In this document: positions 25,235 through 33,953 of the stretch, in pieces | Position numbering within the stretch: position 1 is the stretch's first letter | How the letters are laid out: each line of letters begins with the position of its first letter | From: Fictibacillus enclensis | Lineage (GTDB): Bacteria > Bacillota > Bacilli > Bacillales > Fictibacillaceae | Length of the DNA stretch: 64,000 nucleotides | Assembly (NCBI RefSeq): GCF_001457035.1 | Contig: NZ_KQ758620.1 | Coordinates: forward strand, 124,001-188,000 | Reading direction: 5' to 3' | The notes under the pieces: generated by a model | The model's database searches: none | Seen by the model: only the letters and a program-made list of their open reading frames with translations | What the model was told of the DNA's origin: nothing | Program-made: the position numbers and the translations under genes

Positions 25235-25879
25235 ATGAAAGTCTTTTTAGTAGGAGCAAATGGGCAGATCGGACAAAAATTGGTCAAGCTTCTCGCTGAC
25301 AGTTCAGAGCATGAGGTTACAGCCATGATTCGAAATCCTGAACAAGCGGGTGACCTTGAGAAAATCGGCGCCCAAACAGCTGCCGCCAACCTTGAGGGCA
25401 GTGTGGAAGATCTCGCAGCCGCCGTTAAAGGCCATGATGCCATTATTTTCTCTGCCGGATCAGGCGGAAGCACAGGGTCAGACAAAACCTTGCTCGTCGA
25501 TCTGGATGGCGCGGTGAAAGTAATGGAAGCAGCCGAACAATCAGGCGTGGAGCGTTTCGTTATGGTTAGTGCCCTTCAGGCGCATAACCGGGAAAACTGG
25601 AACGAAAAAATCAAACCTTATTACGTGGCCAAGCACTATGCGGATAAGGCATTGGAAGCAAGCAAGCTCAATTATACGATTGTACGCCCTGGCGGCCTGC
25701 TCAATGAACCGGGTACAGGAAAAGTCAAAGCGGGTGAAAACTTAGAAAGAGGTTCCATCCCGCGTGAGGATGTGGCCCAAACCATATTCACGGCATTAAC
25801 CGAGGAAAACACCTTTAAACGCGGATTTGACCTGACATCTGGAGAGCAGTCCATCAGCGACGCGCTGAAAAATTTATAA
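25235..25879 (+). CDS. NAD(P)-binding atypical SDR protein, YhfK-like
   Basis: 214 residues. The nucleotide-binding motif GANGQIGQ is at residues 7-14, and a YxxxK-like YYVAKHYADK segment follows, as in atypical short-chain dehydrogenases of the NAD(P)H-binding (YhfK, NmrA-like) group. They act on small molecules or sense redox state; the substrate is unknown. The ATG has a good AGGAGAG site. Monocistronic with its own terminator. Confidence 0.85.
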   Translation: MKVFLVGANGQIGQKLVKLLADSSEHEVTAMIRNPEQAGDLEKIGAQTAAANLEGSVEDLAAAVKGHDAIIFSAGSGGSTGSDKTLLVDLDGAVKVMEAAEQSGVERFVMVSALQAHNRENWNEKIKPYYVAKHYADKALEASKLNYTIVRPGGLLNEPGTGKVKAGENLERGSIPREDVAQTIFTALTEENTFKRGFDLTSGEQSISDALKNL

Positions 25880-25885
25880 ATTAAG

Positions 25886-25919
25886 AAGGCTGACGCCCTT
25901 CATGGGAGTCAGCCTTTTT
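25886..25919 (+). terminator. Terminator of the YhfK-like gene
   Basis: Hairpin AAGGCTGAC/GTCAGCCTT with an internal CCC/GGG pair and five T. Ends the plus-strand gene, facing the convergent SRPBCC gene. Confidence 0.85.
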
Positions 25920-25932
25920 GATGACACAAAAA

Positions 25933-26367
25933 CTAGAATAGCTTTTTCAGATAGTTGTGGAGCCCCGTATTCGCCGATTCATAGGACGGAAGCATAGAAT
26001 CGATCCTTTTCTGTGACAAAACCGAAGTAAATAATCCTGTAAACACCTCTCCCTGGACCACTCTGGTCTGATCCCCCAACTCGGTGAGCTCCCAATAATG
26101 ATACCCTGTCAAAATGCCAGGGACTCCGCCTGTCCAGGCCAATTTCTTTCCGGAATCAAAGTCTTTTACGCTTGCTTTAAAACGAAAAGGCAAGCCTCCT
26201 CCAACTGGTGACCGCACACATACCGACAAGGAGCTGCCTTTGTTGCACTCCCCTTTGATGGAAACGATCTGCGGATTCCACAGCGCGTGTTTTTCTGTAT
26301 CCGAGATCACCTCCCATACCATGTCGACCGGGTATGGAAGCACACATTCTGTTCGTAACGATTTCAT
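25933..26367 (-). CDS. SRPBCC family protein
   Basis: 144 residues fitting a single START-like (polyketide cyclase/SRPBCC) lipid-binding fold: an N-terminal strand leading into the VDMVWEVISDTEKHALWNPQI-type helix, a central beta-sheet and a long C-terminal helix (SYESANTGLHNYLKKLF). These proteins bind hydrophobic ligands; the ligand is unknown. It follows the M15 peptidase gene by 15 bases on the same strand and is probably co-transcribed with it. Confidence 0.75.
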   Translation of the reverse strand: MKSLRTECVLPYPVDMVWEVISDTEKHALWNPQIVSIKGECNKGSSLSVCVRSPVGGGLPFRFKASVKDFDSGKKLAWTGGVPGILTGYHYWELTELGDQTRVVQGEVFTGLFTSVLSQKRIDSMLPSYESANTGLHNYLKKLF

Positions 26368-26382
26368 TCTGGTTCCCTTTCT

Positions 26383-26937
26383 CTACTCTTGTTCTGGAGG
26401 TCGTTCGCCATTTTTTAAATTCTCAATGGAGAGGCCAAAGTCTTTTTGAAGGTGGGGATAATCTTTAAACTCCCAGTCTCCTCCCCAGCTGAATCCCAAA
26501 TCTTTGGCAAGGGCAACCACCTCCATCCAGTCGGCTTTTCCGTTGCGGTTGCTGTCGCGCTGCAGGTCCCAGACCACGTCTCCATTAGCAGTCTTTAACG
26601 CAAAGTCAATCGCCAGCCCGTAATTATGATACGATTCGCCGCCTCTGACGGTTGTTACAATATCGCCCTTATCACTGCGGCCTTTTGCGTACAATTTATC
26701 CTGTTCATCAAACGTCCGGAATCCGTCGGTAATAACAATGGAAATCCCTCTAGCCTTTGCTCTTTTGATCAATTCGTCTTTATCCTTTTCTACCACCGGA
26801 TGAAGCTTGGTTGGAAGCGGAACATTCTTTTTCTCCTTTACATTTTCCGATTGATAATAGATAAAGAGGCACGCTCCCACCACGAGCAGAAAAAGAATCC
26901 AGCTGTTCACCGTTGATCTTCTCTTGGATGCGCTCAT
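26383..26937 (-). CDS. M15 family peptidoglycan peptidase (CwlK-like)
   Basis: 184 residues. An N-terminal membrane anchor (about residues 12-29) is followed by an M15 zinc peptidase domain, with metal-ligand motifs SYHNYGLAIDF and a histidine in YPHLQK. The family includes VanY D,D-carboxypeptidases and CwlK L-alanyl-D-glutamate endopeptidases; the arrangement around WGGDW favours CwlK. An insertion reading DSNRNGKADWMEV resembles a calcium-binding EF-hand-like loop, seen in several Bacillus members. Acts outside the membrane on cell wall. Confidence 0.85.
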   Translation of the reverse strand: MSASKRRSTVNSWILFLLVVGACLFIYYQSENVKEKKNVPLPTKLHPVVEKDKDELIKRAKARGISIVITDGFRTFDEQDKLYAKGRSDKGDIVTTVRGGESYHNYGLAIDFALKTANGDVVWDLQRDSNRNGKADWMEVVALAKDLGFSWGGDWEFKDYPHLQKDFGLSIENLKNGERPPEQE

Positions 26938-27043
26938 TCGCTACAAAAACCTCTTCCACGAGTAATAGTTTCTCTCTTATTCTATCGTACCATAACCCGG
27001 TTCATCTCTCTAAGGATTGGCAAACAAACCAAGTTTTCCCGGC

Positions 27044-27072
27044 AATAAAAAAAGCTCCCTGAAACAGGGAGC
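27044..27072 (-). terminator. Terminator of the ACT-like gene
   Basis: GCTCCCTG/CAGGGAGC hairpin followed by seven T on the minus strand. The stop codon starts at the very edge of the stem. Confidence 0.88.
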
Positions 27073-27483
27073 CTAGGAAAGGATTTTTTGCAGAATCCTC
27101 ATGGCACGTGTGATGTTTGAGACACTCAGGTAGAGAGAATTATCTTCACCGTTATAGATGGCCTCTATCCCCACTTTTCGGTAAAGAACATTATAGATTT
27201 TACTAAAAACTCCGGGGATGCCGGCTTCAAAATTCATTTGAATTACATTTTTTTCGTAAAACGGAATATTGCCGGCTGACAGAATCCTCCGCACCATGCA
27301 GTTGTCACTCTGATTGTTGGCATCACTTGGTCCAACAACCAGAAAGACTGTATTAAACTTGTCCTTTACGAGGCTAAATGCGGTAATGTTAATCTGCTGG
27401 CTCGCGATCTTTTTCAGAATCCGGCTGACAGTGCTGTCATTCGCCGCAAATTTGAACTGGGTCCGGGTTTGAATGGTTGCCAT
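27073..27483 (-). CDS. ACT-like small protein
   Basis: 136 residues from ATG 27483, which has an AAGGTAGG site; 17 upstream codons are rejected. The sequence looks like two consecutive ACT-type alpha/beta modules (about residues 8-70 and 72-136), with strands such as ITAFSLVKDKFNTVFLVVG and VGIEAIYNGEDNSLYLSV. ACT modules usually bind amino acids. No enzymatic domain is attached, so it may be a stand-alone sensor. I do not recognise a named homologue. Confidence 0.55.
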   Translation of the reverse strand: MATIQTRTQFKFAANDSTVSRILKKIASQQINITAFSLVKDKFNTVFLVVGPSDANNQSDNCMVRRILSAGNIPFYEKNVIQMNFEAGIPGVFSKIYNVLYRKVGIEAIYNGEDNSLYLSVSNITRAMRILQKILS

Positions 27484-27579
27484 GCTCGTCCTACCTTCTT
27501 CAAAAAAGTAATTAATTATTAGTACTCTATTCACTAGTAAGACAAAAGAGCACGGCTGTCTCCGTTTTCAAGTTAAATA

Positions 27580-27608
27580 TTGACAAAAGAAGAACAACGT
27601 AATAACAT
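27580..27608 (+). promoter_or_regulatory. Sigma-A promoter of the epimerase-like gene
   Basis: Perfect -35 TTGACA (27580-27585), 17-base spacer and -10 TAACAT (27603-27608). A GTAAT-AAC-ATTAC inverted repeat overlaps the -10 and could be an operator. The gene starts 76 bases downstream. Confidence 0.65.
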
Positions 27609-27683
27609 TACTTTACGTAAAACTTTATTTTTATGTTAACAACTGGTTTCTTCAAACATTCCAAACGGAGAGGAGAAATGATT

Positions 27684-28703
27684 ATGCATGTTTTTGTCAT
27701 TGGCGGTACCCGATTCATGGGCCCGGCGATTATTAGACGGTTCGTTGATCTTGGCCATAAGGTTACGGTATTTCACAGAGGAGAGACCGAAGCAGAACTG
27801 CCTCCTGAAGTAACACGAATGCTGGGAGACAGAAATAATCTGCCTGCCTATCGAGACAAAATTCAGGAGATCAATCCTGATGCGGTGCTTGATATGATGT
27901 GTCTCACCGAATTGCAGGCAAAAGAGCTGGTTGAAACGCTCGATGGTATTGTAAACCGGGTGATTGTGGCGAGCTCACAGGACGTATACCGGGCGTTCGG
28001 GCGGGTGAACAGAACAGAAACAGGAGAAGCTGAACCCGTTCCGATCGATGAAAACGGAGAATTGCGTCACAACCTCTATCCGCAAAGAGCGTTTGCGGAA
28101 ACCGAAGAAAGACGCATGTATGATAAAATACTAGTGGAGCGGACCGTTATGGACCATCCCCGCATCGATGGTACGATCTTGAGACTGCCTGCGGTTTACG
28201 GACCGAATGACCATCAGCACCGCTGGTATTCATTTCTTAAGCCAATGAGTGAGCAAAGGCCCTATATCCTGCTGGCAAAGAGCCTGGCCGGCTGGCGCTG
28301 GACCCGCGGATATGTGGAAAATATGGCAGAGGCCATTGTCCAGTCCATCCTCAATTCAGAGGCAGCGGGCAAGATTTACAATGTTGGTGAAAAAGATGCA
28401 TGGACGACCAAAGAGTGGATTGAGAAATTCGCGCCTCTTATGAATTGGAACGGAGACGTGATTGTGCTGCCAGATGATCAGCTTCCTGAGGGTTATGGCT
28501 GGGGAATAAATACGGAACAGCATGTGATTTTCACCTCTGATAAAATACGTCGTGAATTGGGATATAAAGAAACCGTTTCGTTTGAAGAAGGATTAAAACG
28601 CACCATCGCATGGGAGCTTCAGCATCCACCCGAAAAACTGACGCTGGACTATGATGCAGAAGATGAAATCATGAAGCAGTGGAATGCGAAAACTCAACGT
28701 TAA
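27684..28703 (+). CDS. NAD-dependent epimerase/dehydratase family protein
   Basis: 339 residues from ATG 27684. Extended SDR fold: the glycine motif IGGTRFMG at residues 6-13, an LSL-type segment VIVASSQDVY in place of the usual SSxxVYG, and WTRGYVENMAEAI near residue 210. The catalytic Tyr-x-x-x-Lys is not in its usual form (FAETEERRMYDKILVE), so it may be a non-catalytic or divergent member, as in isoflavone-reductase-like proteins. Substrate unknown. I choose the second ATG with AGGAG about 8 bases upstream. Confidence 0.8.
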   Translation: MHVFVIGGTRFMGPAIIRRFVDLGHKVTVFHRGETEAELPPEVTRMLGDRNNLPAYRDKIQEINPDAVLDMMCLTELQAKELVETLDGIVNRVIVASSQDVYRAFGRVNRTETGEAEPVPIDENGELRHNLYPQRAFAETEERRMYDKILVERTVMDHPRIDGTILRLPAVYGPNDHQHRWYSFLKPMSEQRPYILLAKSLAGWRWTRGYVENMAEAIVQSILNSEAAGKIYNVGEKDAWTTKEWIEKFAPLMNWNGDVIVLPDDQLPEGYGWGINTEQHVIFTSDKIRRELGYKETVSFEEGLKRTIAWELQHPPEKLTLDYDAEDEIMKQWNAKTQR

Positions 28704-28707
28704 ATAT

Positions 28708-28740
28708 GAAAAAGCAGACGCATACCACGTCTGCTTTTTC
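28708..28740 (+). terminator. Terminator of the epimerase-like gene
   Basis: GAAAAAGCAGACG/CGTCTGCTTTTTC hairpin, perfect, with the T-run inside the right arm. Confidence 0.85.
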
Positions 28741-28900
28741 TATTACTCTACTTATTCCCTTTTAAATTAGTAGATCGGTACCCGAACGCCCATTCAAGAA
28801 TCCCTGACTCTCCTTTGCTTAGAAGGGATTAGGGAAGAGACGGACGGGATCATTTATTATCTTGGTAAAGAAAGCGCTTTAAATAAACAAAAAGTAAAAC

Positions 28901-29272
28901 TTAGCTCTTCCCAAACTCCGCTTCCATGTTATATTGGCCGAGCAACGCCTCCACTTTCAACGCTTTGCCGATGTCGCCTTCGACCTTCAATTTCCCCATC
29001 ATAAATGCTGCTGTACCGTTCAGTTTTCCGAGAAGCATCTTTTTAAAGTTTGGATAAGAAATAATGATCGTGCAATCTCCGCGTTCCGTGTACTCTTCCT
29101 TTATCTCTGCTTTTCCGTCCTTTAAATGCAGCTGGAACGAATAGTCCTCATCAGGGATGTCATACTGATATACCGCTTGAACTCCCTCAATGGGACCCGG
29201 GTTATCGTTAATGACATCTTCAATCTTTTTTACCGTTTCCTTTACTGTCAAATCTTCCATTGCTTTTGCCAT
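28901..29272 (-). CDS. SCP2 sterol-binding domain protein
   Basis: 123 residues consisting of one SCP-2 domain, a hydrophobic-ligand carrier fold; the middle shows the typical beta strands (YSFQLHLKDGKAEI, DCTIIISYPNFKKMLLGKLNG) and the end shows KVEGDIGKALKVEALL. Two overlapping ATG codons are possible; the second is 7 bases from AAGGAGG. It is the last gene of a four-gene minus-strand unit with a hotdog-type protein, an acyl-reductase-like SDR and a DinB protein, so a lipid or acyl carrier role is likely. Confidence 0.82.
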   Translation of the reverse strand: MAKAMEDLTVKETVKKIEDVINDNPGPIEGVQAVYQYDIPDEDYSFQLHLKDGKAEIKEEYTERGDCTIIISYPNFKKMLLGKLNGTAAFMMGKLKVEGDIGKALKVEALLGQYNMEAEFGKS

Positions 29273-29284
29273 CATCCTGCCTCC

Positions 29285-29779
29285 TTATGACTTTTGCAGT
29301 GAAACTATGTTCTCAGAGTTAGCTTTGGCCTTTCTCCGGATATAAATGGTTTTCTCCACCACCGCGTGAACAAGTCCGGTTTCATCCACCACATCGACAT
29401 CATATATTCGGTCAAGACTGTGTCTGCTTTTAAGCTGCCGCTTCACATCTTCTACTTCCTCCGGGGTAATCTTAAATGTAGCGTACAGGGTACTCTTCCC
29501 GGGCTTTTTGAAGGAAATGGAGGCAGCTTTATCCCAGACAATATAGTCATCCCCGAGCAGTTTCAGAAACATGTACATATACATCGGATCCACAGCCCCA
29601 TAGATGCTTCCTCCAAAAATCGTTCCCACATAGTTGCGGGTCCGCCAGTTTAAAGGAAGCTGTATCGTAATTTCCGAATAATCTTCAGCAATATAGATCA
29701 CCCTTGCTCCTGTTCCTCGGTACGCAGGAAACAAATTAAAGCCATAGCGGACACATCGGGTTTTCCAGGATTCTTTCAT
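29285..29779 (-). CDS. DUF4442 hotdog-fold protein (thioesterase-like)
   Basis: 164 residues. The DUF4442 group belongs to the hotdog superfamily of acyl-CoA thioesterases and relatives; visible is the hotdog helix region RNYVGTIFGGSIYGAVDPMYMYM, where GGS marks the start of the long helix, and preceding strand ITIQLPLNWRTR. A probable acyl-thioester ligand is inferred from the fold. It is 9 bases from both its neighbours, so it is firmly in the SDR-DUF4442-SCP2 operon. Confidence 0.8.
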   Translation of the reverse strand: MKESWKTRCVRYGFNLFPAYRGTGARVIYIAEDYSEITIQLPLNWRTRNYVGTIFGGSIYGAVDPMYMYMFLKLLGDDYIVWDKAASISFKKPGKSTLYATFKITPEEVEDVKRQLKSRHSLDRIYDVDVVDETGLVHAVVEKTIYIRRKAKANSENIVSLQKS

Positions 29780-29788
29780 TGCAACCTC

Positions 29789-30850
29789 CTACTTTATGTA
29801 AACCAATTTTTCCGGATCCTTTCTGTTTTCCTTGTAATAGGCAACCATACTAGATACGTAATCTTTAAAATCCGGACATTGGACGCCTGCTTTCACCAGC
29901 ACCTTACTGGTATTGGCAGCATCGTACTGACAGGCACACCTGAAATACTCCAGCGCTTCTTTTTCCACTTTAAAAAAGCGGCGGAAGAACGAAAAAGATA
30001 ACATAAACTCCACAACTGCTGGCGGTATGGTCCATGATGGTGCTTTTCCGATCAGTTCCTCACAGATCATGCGGTAAAGCTTCCTGCTCTCATAAGGTGA
30101 AGGATCCGTGAGATGGAACACCTTGTTCACCGCATCATCCGACTCTGCAAGGCAGAGTGTCGCATCAATAATATAATCAAAGGGTACCACATTAAATAGC
30201 GCTTCGGACTTTCCCAGATAAGGAACAGGTACATACCGCAGCTTGTCCAAAAAACGCATGATAAAATACGGGCCATCGAACTTGATGGTCTCTCCGGTTT
30301 TGGAGTGTCCCACCACCACTCCTGGCCTGATGATGGTATAAGGCACACCATCAAGCTCCGCCACCAGCTTTTCTGCAGCAAACTTGGTCGATTCATAGTG
30401 ATTTTTAAATGTCTGCCCGGCATCCAATTCATCTTCTTTAATGAGACCGGTCCTTTTCCCTGAAACGTAGGCTGTACTAAAGTAAACATACCGCGCAAGG
30501 TGCGGGAGTTCCTTTACAAAAGCATTTATATTCCGTGTACCGGTAATATTGATGTTCGCCGCAATCTGCTCCGGGACTGCCAAATCATACACCGCTGCCA
30601 GATGAAAGACATGCGTAATATGGTTTTTTAGCCAGTCGGTTTGTTCAGGGCTTAGCCGCAGTCCGGCCATCGTAATATCACCCGTAAACAACCTGACGTT
30701 GGGCCGGTTGGCTGCCAGATCTTTTGCTTTTTCAATCTGGCTGGGATGAACAAGAAGAACAAACTCACATTCTTTGTACAGCTTCAGCATTTCTTTTAGC
30801 AGCATTGAAGCCAGAAAGCCGGGAAAGCCGGTTATGAAGCAGCCATTCAT
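29789..30850 (-). CDS. Extended SDR, fatty acyl-CoA reductase-like
   Basis: 353 residues of the NAD_binding_4 (male-sterility/acyl reductase) type. The nucleotide motif is TGFPGFLAS near residues 8-16, the SDR catalytic set is in YFSTAYVSGKR and YESTKFAAEKLV (Tyr-x-x-x-Lys), and the motif IIRPGVVVGHS follows. In this family the reductase domain converts acyl thioesters to aldehydes or alcohols, but stand-alone forms also act on steroid-like or sugar substrates. Clustering with a hotdog and an SCP2 gene supports an acyl-lipid substrate. It starts the lipid part of the operon, 16 bases after the DinB gene. Confidence 0.8.
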   Translation of the reverse strand: MNGCFITGFPGFLASMLLKEMLKLYKECEFVLLVHPSQIEKAKDLAANRPNVRLFTGDITMAGLRLSPEQTDWLKNHITHVFHLAAVYDLAVPEQIAANINITGTRNINAFVKELPHLARYVYFSTAYVSGKRTGLIKEDELDAGQTFKNHYESTKFAAEKLVAELDGVPYTIIRPGVVVGHSKTGETIKFDGPYFIMRFLDKLRYVPVPYLGKSEALFNVVPFDYIIDATLCLAESDDAVNKVFHLTDPSPYESRKLYRMICEELIGKAPSWTIPPAVVEFMLSFSFFRRFFKVEKEALEYFRCACQYDAANTSKVLVKAGVQCPDFKDYVSSMVAYYKENRKDPEKLVYIK

Positions 30851-30866
30851 CCATCATCCCTCCCTG

Positions 30867-31343
30867 TTACTCGACTCCATCGTTTACAGCTTGAGGAGGA
30901 AGCTGCTTGAAAAATGGCATCTTCTGCGAACCGGTCATACGCGCGTAAGTAAACAACTGACCCTTATGATGGATTTCATGGTCAATCATGCTTTCAAGCC
31001 AGTAGCTTCCCGGAGCGGTAAATTTAAAGATGTCGATCTCTTTTTCCAGATTGGACGTTTGCAGCTCTTGAAAATCGCGCTTTGATTTTTCGGTGAATTC
31101 ATCAAGGATCTCACGAACTTCACCCATGGTCTGAAACTCTCGGGGTGTGCGCGGTGACACAAACTGGCCGTTTTTTATCGTTTCGAGAAACATATCCGTA
31201 GAGCCAGCAATATGTACCGCCAAATCGCCCAGGGCAAATCCATCGCTCCATGGTTTAAAAAACACATGCTGGGGCCCAACCTCTTCCAAAAGCTCGTGCA
31301 GAACCGTCCGGTGCTTCAGCCAATGCGTATAGTATTGTTCCAT
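30867..31343 (-). CDS. DinB family protein
   Basis: 158 residues forming a DinB/YfiT four-helix bundle. The metal-binding histidines expected for the family appear as one in the first motif (DLAVHIAGS) and two in the last helix (DHEIHHKGQL). Members include thiol-dependent S-transferases (bacillithiol-S-transferase-like) and uncharacterised metal proteins. It is the first gene of the unit that continues into the SDR, DUF4442 and SCP2 genes. Confidence 0.82.
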   Translation of the reverse strand: MEQYYTHWLKHRTVLHELLEEVGPQHVFFKPWSDGFALGDLAVHIAGSTDMFLETIKNGQFVSPRTPREFQTMGEVREILDEFTEKSKRDFQELQTSNLEKEIDIFKFTAPGSYWLESMIDHEIHHKGQLFTYARMTGSQKMPFFKQLPPQAVNDGVE

Positions 31344-31415
31344 TATCCATCGCTCCCATCAAAGTAATCTACTAGATAAGTTCGATACTGCAGCCTTTTC
31401 CCCTTTACGCCAAGC

Positions 31416-31443
31416 AAAAAATCCAGCGTGTCCGGCTGGATTT
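31416..31443 (-). terminator. Terminator of the berberine-bridge oxidase gene
   Basis: Hairpin AAATCCAGC/GCTGGATTT with a GTGTCCG loop and T-run on the minus strand. The stem overlaps the stop codon region. Confidence 0.8.
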
Positions 31444-32797
31444 ATCTGGGTGCCCGGTTAATTCCCTGTGGAAAGGAAAACACATTGTACGGGTCGTATT
31501 TTTTATTTACTTTCTTTAATCGTGGCGCATTCCACCCAAAATAGGCTTTTTCATAATGCCGTAACGGGCTGTATGGAAAATTAACAAATGATCCTTTGGT
31601 AATGGATTTAACATAGGGAAACCGTTTTTTCATCCACTGAATGTTTTCGGGTTCCAAGCCAGGATCCTCCCAGTTCGTTTGTATGCCGAGAATATAATCC
31701 GCCTGGCGGTAAAAAAACGCCGTTTCAAACGGGTTGACGTCACTAACCTTGCCGCCCAGGGCATACACCGTCAATCCGGCGAATATGGAGCCTTCCGCCC
31801 GCTTCTGAATCAGCCCCACGAGATTCCGGATTTCCCGCTCGCTGAATTTTCTGTAGACAAATCTTCCTGTGGATTTAAACCGCTCATACTCCGGATACGT
31901 GGCGTCAACGGCTCTGACGGCCTCCATGAAGGGAAGGTATCTGACGAAAAGCTGGATCTTTCCGTTGATCAGCAGCGGCTCCATCACTTTTGCCGCTTCC
32001 TCAGGCGGTCCGTAAAAAAAGCCCCGGCCGTAAATAGCCGTTCCCTCTTCCAGCGAGTTATAGAGGCTGGCATTAGCCGTCATTCTCTCGTCCAAATCCT
32101 CCAGCCAATATTGCCAGGCGTTGAGGAAGGTCTCCTGCAGCTTTGCATCCGCTTTTGGCGCATAGATTTCGACGAAAGAAACGTTTTCGACCGGTTCCGG
32201 AAGGGCAAACGTCATGGAGACGACTACACCAAAATTGCCACCGCCCGCTCCGCGGCATGCCCAGAACAAGTCTGGATTCACCTGCTGGTTTGCCTTTAAT
32301 ATTCTGCCCGTATAATCCACCAGCTCCAGTTCGATCAGGCTGTCACATCCGAGTCCCAGATACCGGCTGGAAAATCCCCAACCGCCGCCAAGGGTATACC
32401 CGCTGACACCGACAGTTGGACCCGTTCCCCCAGGAAAGGGGTAGCCCAGAGAACCCACAAACTCGTAAAGCTGTTCATTTTTCACGCCGCCCTGTATTTT
32501 CAGTTGTTCATTGTTGTTAAGAACAATGCCATCCATCCGGCTGATATCAATGACGATTACACCGTTGCCCACCGAATAGCCCTCATAGTGATGACCGCCT
32601 GAACGAATCCTGATCTTCACCTCATGTTTCCGGGCCCAAAGAATGGCATTCCGGACATCATCGACCGTGCTGCAATATACGATAACGAGAGGAAACTTTT
32701 GCACGGCACGGTTCCATTCCTGCCTCGTTTCTTCATATTGAGGGGAGAAGCGGGTGACCACTTCCCCCGTCAGCCCTTTCAAATTGAGTTTTTTCAT
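31442..32797 (-). CDS. FAD-linked oxidase, berberine-bridge-enzyme type
   Basis: 451 residues. FAD-binding domain (PCMH type) with RSGGHHYEG at residues 65-73, where His69 is the expected covalent FAD attachment, and GLGCDS with Cys151 as the second, so bicovalent FAD is predicted. The C-terminal berberine/BBE motif is present (YDPYNVFSFPQGI). Such oxidases use oxygen to oxidise sugars, alcohols or alkaloids; Bacillus members include YgaK, YitY and YvdP/CotQ. No signal peptide is evident. Monocistronic, with a terminator. Confidence 0.88.
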   Translation of the reverse strand: MKKLNLKGLTGEVVTRFSPQYEETRQEWNRAVQKFPLVIVYCSTVDDVRNAILWARKHEVKIRIRSGGHHYEGYSVGNGVIVIDISRMDGIVLNNNEQLKIQGGVKNEQLYEFVGSLGYPFPGGTGPTVGVSGYTLGGGWGFSSRYLGLGCDSLIELELVDYTGRILKANQQVNPDLFWACRGAGGGNFGVVVSMTFALPEPVENVSFVEIYAPKADAKLQETFLNAWQYWLEDLDERMTANASLYNSLEEGTAIYGRGFFYGPPEEAAKVMEPLLINGKIQLFVRYLPFMEAVRAVDATYPEYERFKSTGRFVYRKFSEREIRNLVGLIQKRAEGSIFAGLTVYALGGKVSDVNPFETAFFYRQADYILGIQTNWEDPGLEPENIQWMKKRFPYVKSITKGSFVNFPYSPLRHYEKAYFGWNAPRLKKVNKKYDPYNVFSFPQGINRAPR

Positions 32798-32906
32798 AAT
32801 CCTATCCTCTATCCCTGCTTAGTGGAGATAAGAACTCCCTATAATAAGGTATGCCAGGAATGGACAGACAGTCTTATTTTTTTGCAAGAGATCAAAAAAG
32901 CCCATT

Positions 32907-32942
32907 AAAAAAGCCAGGAAGGTCAAAAGAACTTCCCGGCTT
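32907..32942 (-). terminator. Terminator of the ribose-type ABC operon
   Basis: Hairpin AAGCCGGGAAGT/CCTTCCTGGCTT with a few mismatches, followed by six T on the minus strand. It lies just after the permease stop codon. Confidence 0.8.
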
Positions 32943-32948
32943 CATCTG

Positions 32949-33953
32949 TTATTTTTTCAATTTATAGTAGGTTAAGGCAAGGGCAAATGCAAGTACTGCC
33001 CCTTTCACAATGTCCATGGAATAGTACGGGACAGACATCATGACGAGGCCATTCTGCAGGATGCCAATCAATATCGCGCCAACGAGCGTTCCGAACGCAT
33101 TGGGCTTTCCCGCTCCAAAAACGGAAAAACCGATGAAAGCGGCCGCTACCGCGTCCATGAGGTAAGGCGTACCGGCATTGATTTCCGCTGTCATTACTCT
33201 AGAGGCCAGAGCAATTCCCCCAATGGAAGCAAATAGTGCCGACAAGAGGTAAGCGGCCACTTTATACTTTTTGACCGGAATACCCGAAAGCCTCGCTGCC
33301 TCCTCATTTCCTCCGATCACATACATATAGCGGCCGTGCTTTGTATAGTTGAGAAGCACATGGACGAGCACCACGGCAAGCGCCATAATCAGAATAATCC
33401 ACGGTACCTGGCCGATTTTTTGGAACGCCTCAGAAATTTTCCCGGTCGCAAAGCTTCCGTCGGGCATCACCATGTTTTGTGAGATTGTCGCACCCTTCGT
33501 ATAAGTAAGCGCAATCCCCTGAACAATAAACATCGTGGCAAGTGTCAGCAGCATATCGGGAATTTTCACTTTTACAATGAATACCGAGTTAATGATCCCT
33601 ACAATCAGGGCAGCAGCCAGCGCAGAAAATATCGCAACCACCGTGTTTTGCGAAAACCAGACGAACATAGAAATCACAATCGCGTTGGATAAAGAAGCAA
33701 CCGATCCAACCGACAAATCAAACCCGTTCACCGACAGTGAGATGGTAATTCCAATCGCGATGATGGTCACGATTGAAATGGACCGTAAAATGTTCATCAG
33801 GTTCTGTCCCTGCAAAAATGATGGATGTGCAGCCGTAAACACACCGATTAACACAAGAATGGTCAGGATTGTTCCGTATTTATAAAAAAACTCAAACAGC
33901 TCAAACCTCTTTTTGGGAGCTGCTTTGGCGGGTATGGGTTTTGATAACTCCAT
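32949..33953 (-). CDS. Ribose-type (CUT2) ABC transporter permease
   Basis: 334 residues with about nine membrane helices. The CUT2/RbsC signature appears as NGFDLSVGSVASLSNA near residue 75 and a GGNEEAARLSGIPV segment, the EAA-like loop contacting the ATPase. It forms the channel with the ATPase encoded upstream. The start ATG directly follows the ATPase stop codon. The SAM riboswitch at the head of the operon suggests a sulfur-linked pentose or nucleoside as substrate, not plain ribose. Confidence 0.88.
   Translation of the reverse strand: MELSKPIPAKAAPKKRFELFEFFYKYGTILTILVLIGVFTAAHPSFLQGQNLMNILRSISIVTIIAIGITISLSVNGFDLSVGSVASLSNAIVISMFVWFSQNTVVAIFSALAAALIVGIINSVFIVKVKIPDMLLTLATMFIVQGIALTYTKGATISQNMVMPDGSFATGKISEAFQKIGQVPWIILIMALAVVLVHVLLNYTKHGRYMYVIGGNEEAARLSGIPVKKYKVAAYLLSALFASIGGIALASRVMTAEINAGTPYLMDAVAAAFIGFSVFGAGKPNAFGTLVGAILIGILQNGLVMMSVPYYSMDIVKGAVLAFALALTYYKLKK

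Noticed and set aside
28869-28882. cre-like GAAAGCGCTTTAA near 28870
   Set aside because: It lies between the 3' ends of two convergent genes, not at a promoter, and misses the outer cre bases.
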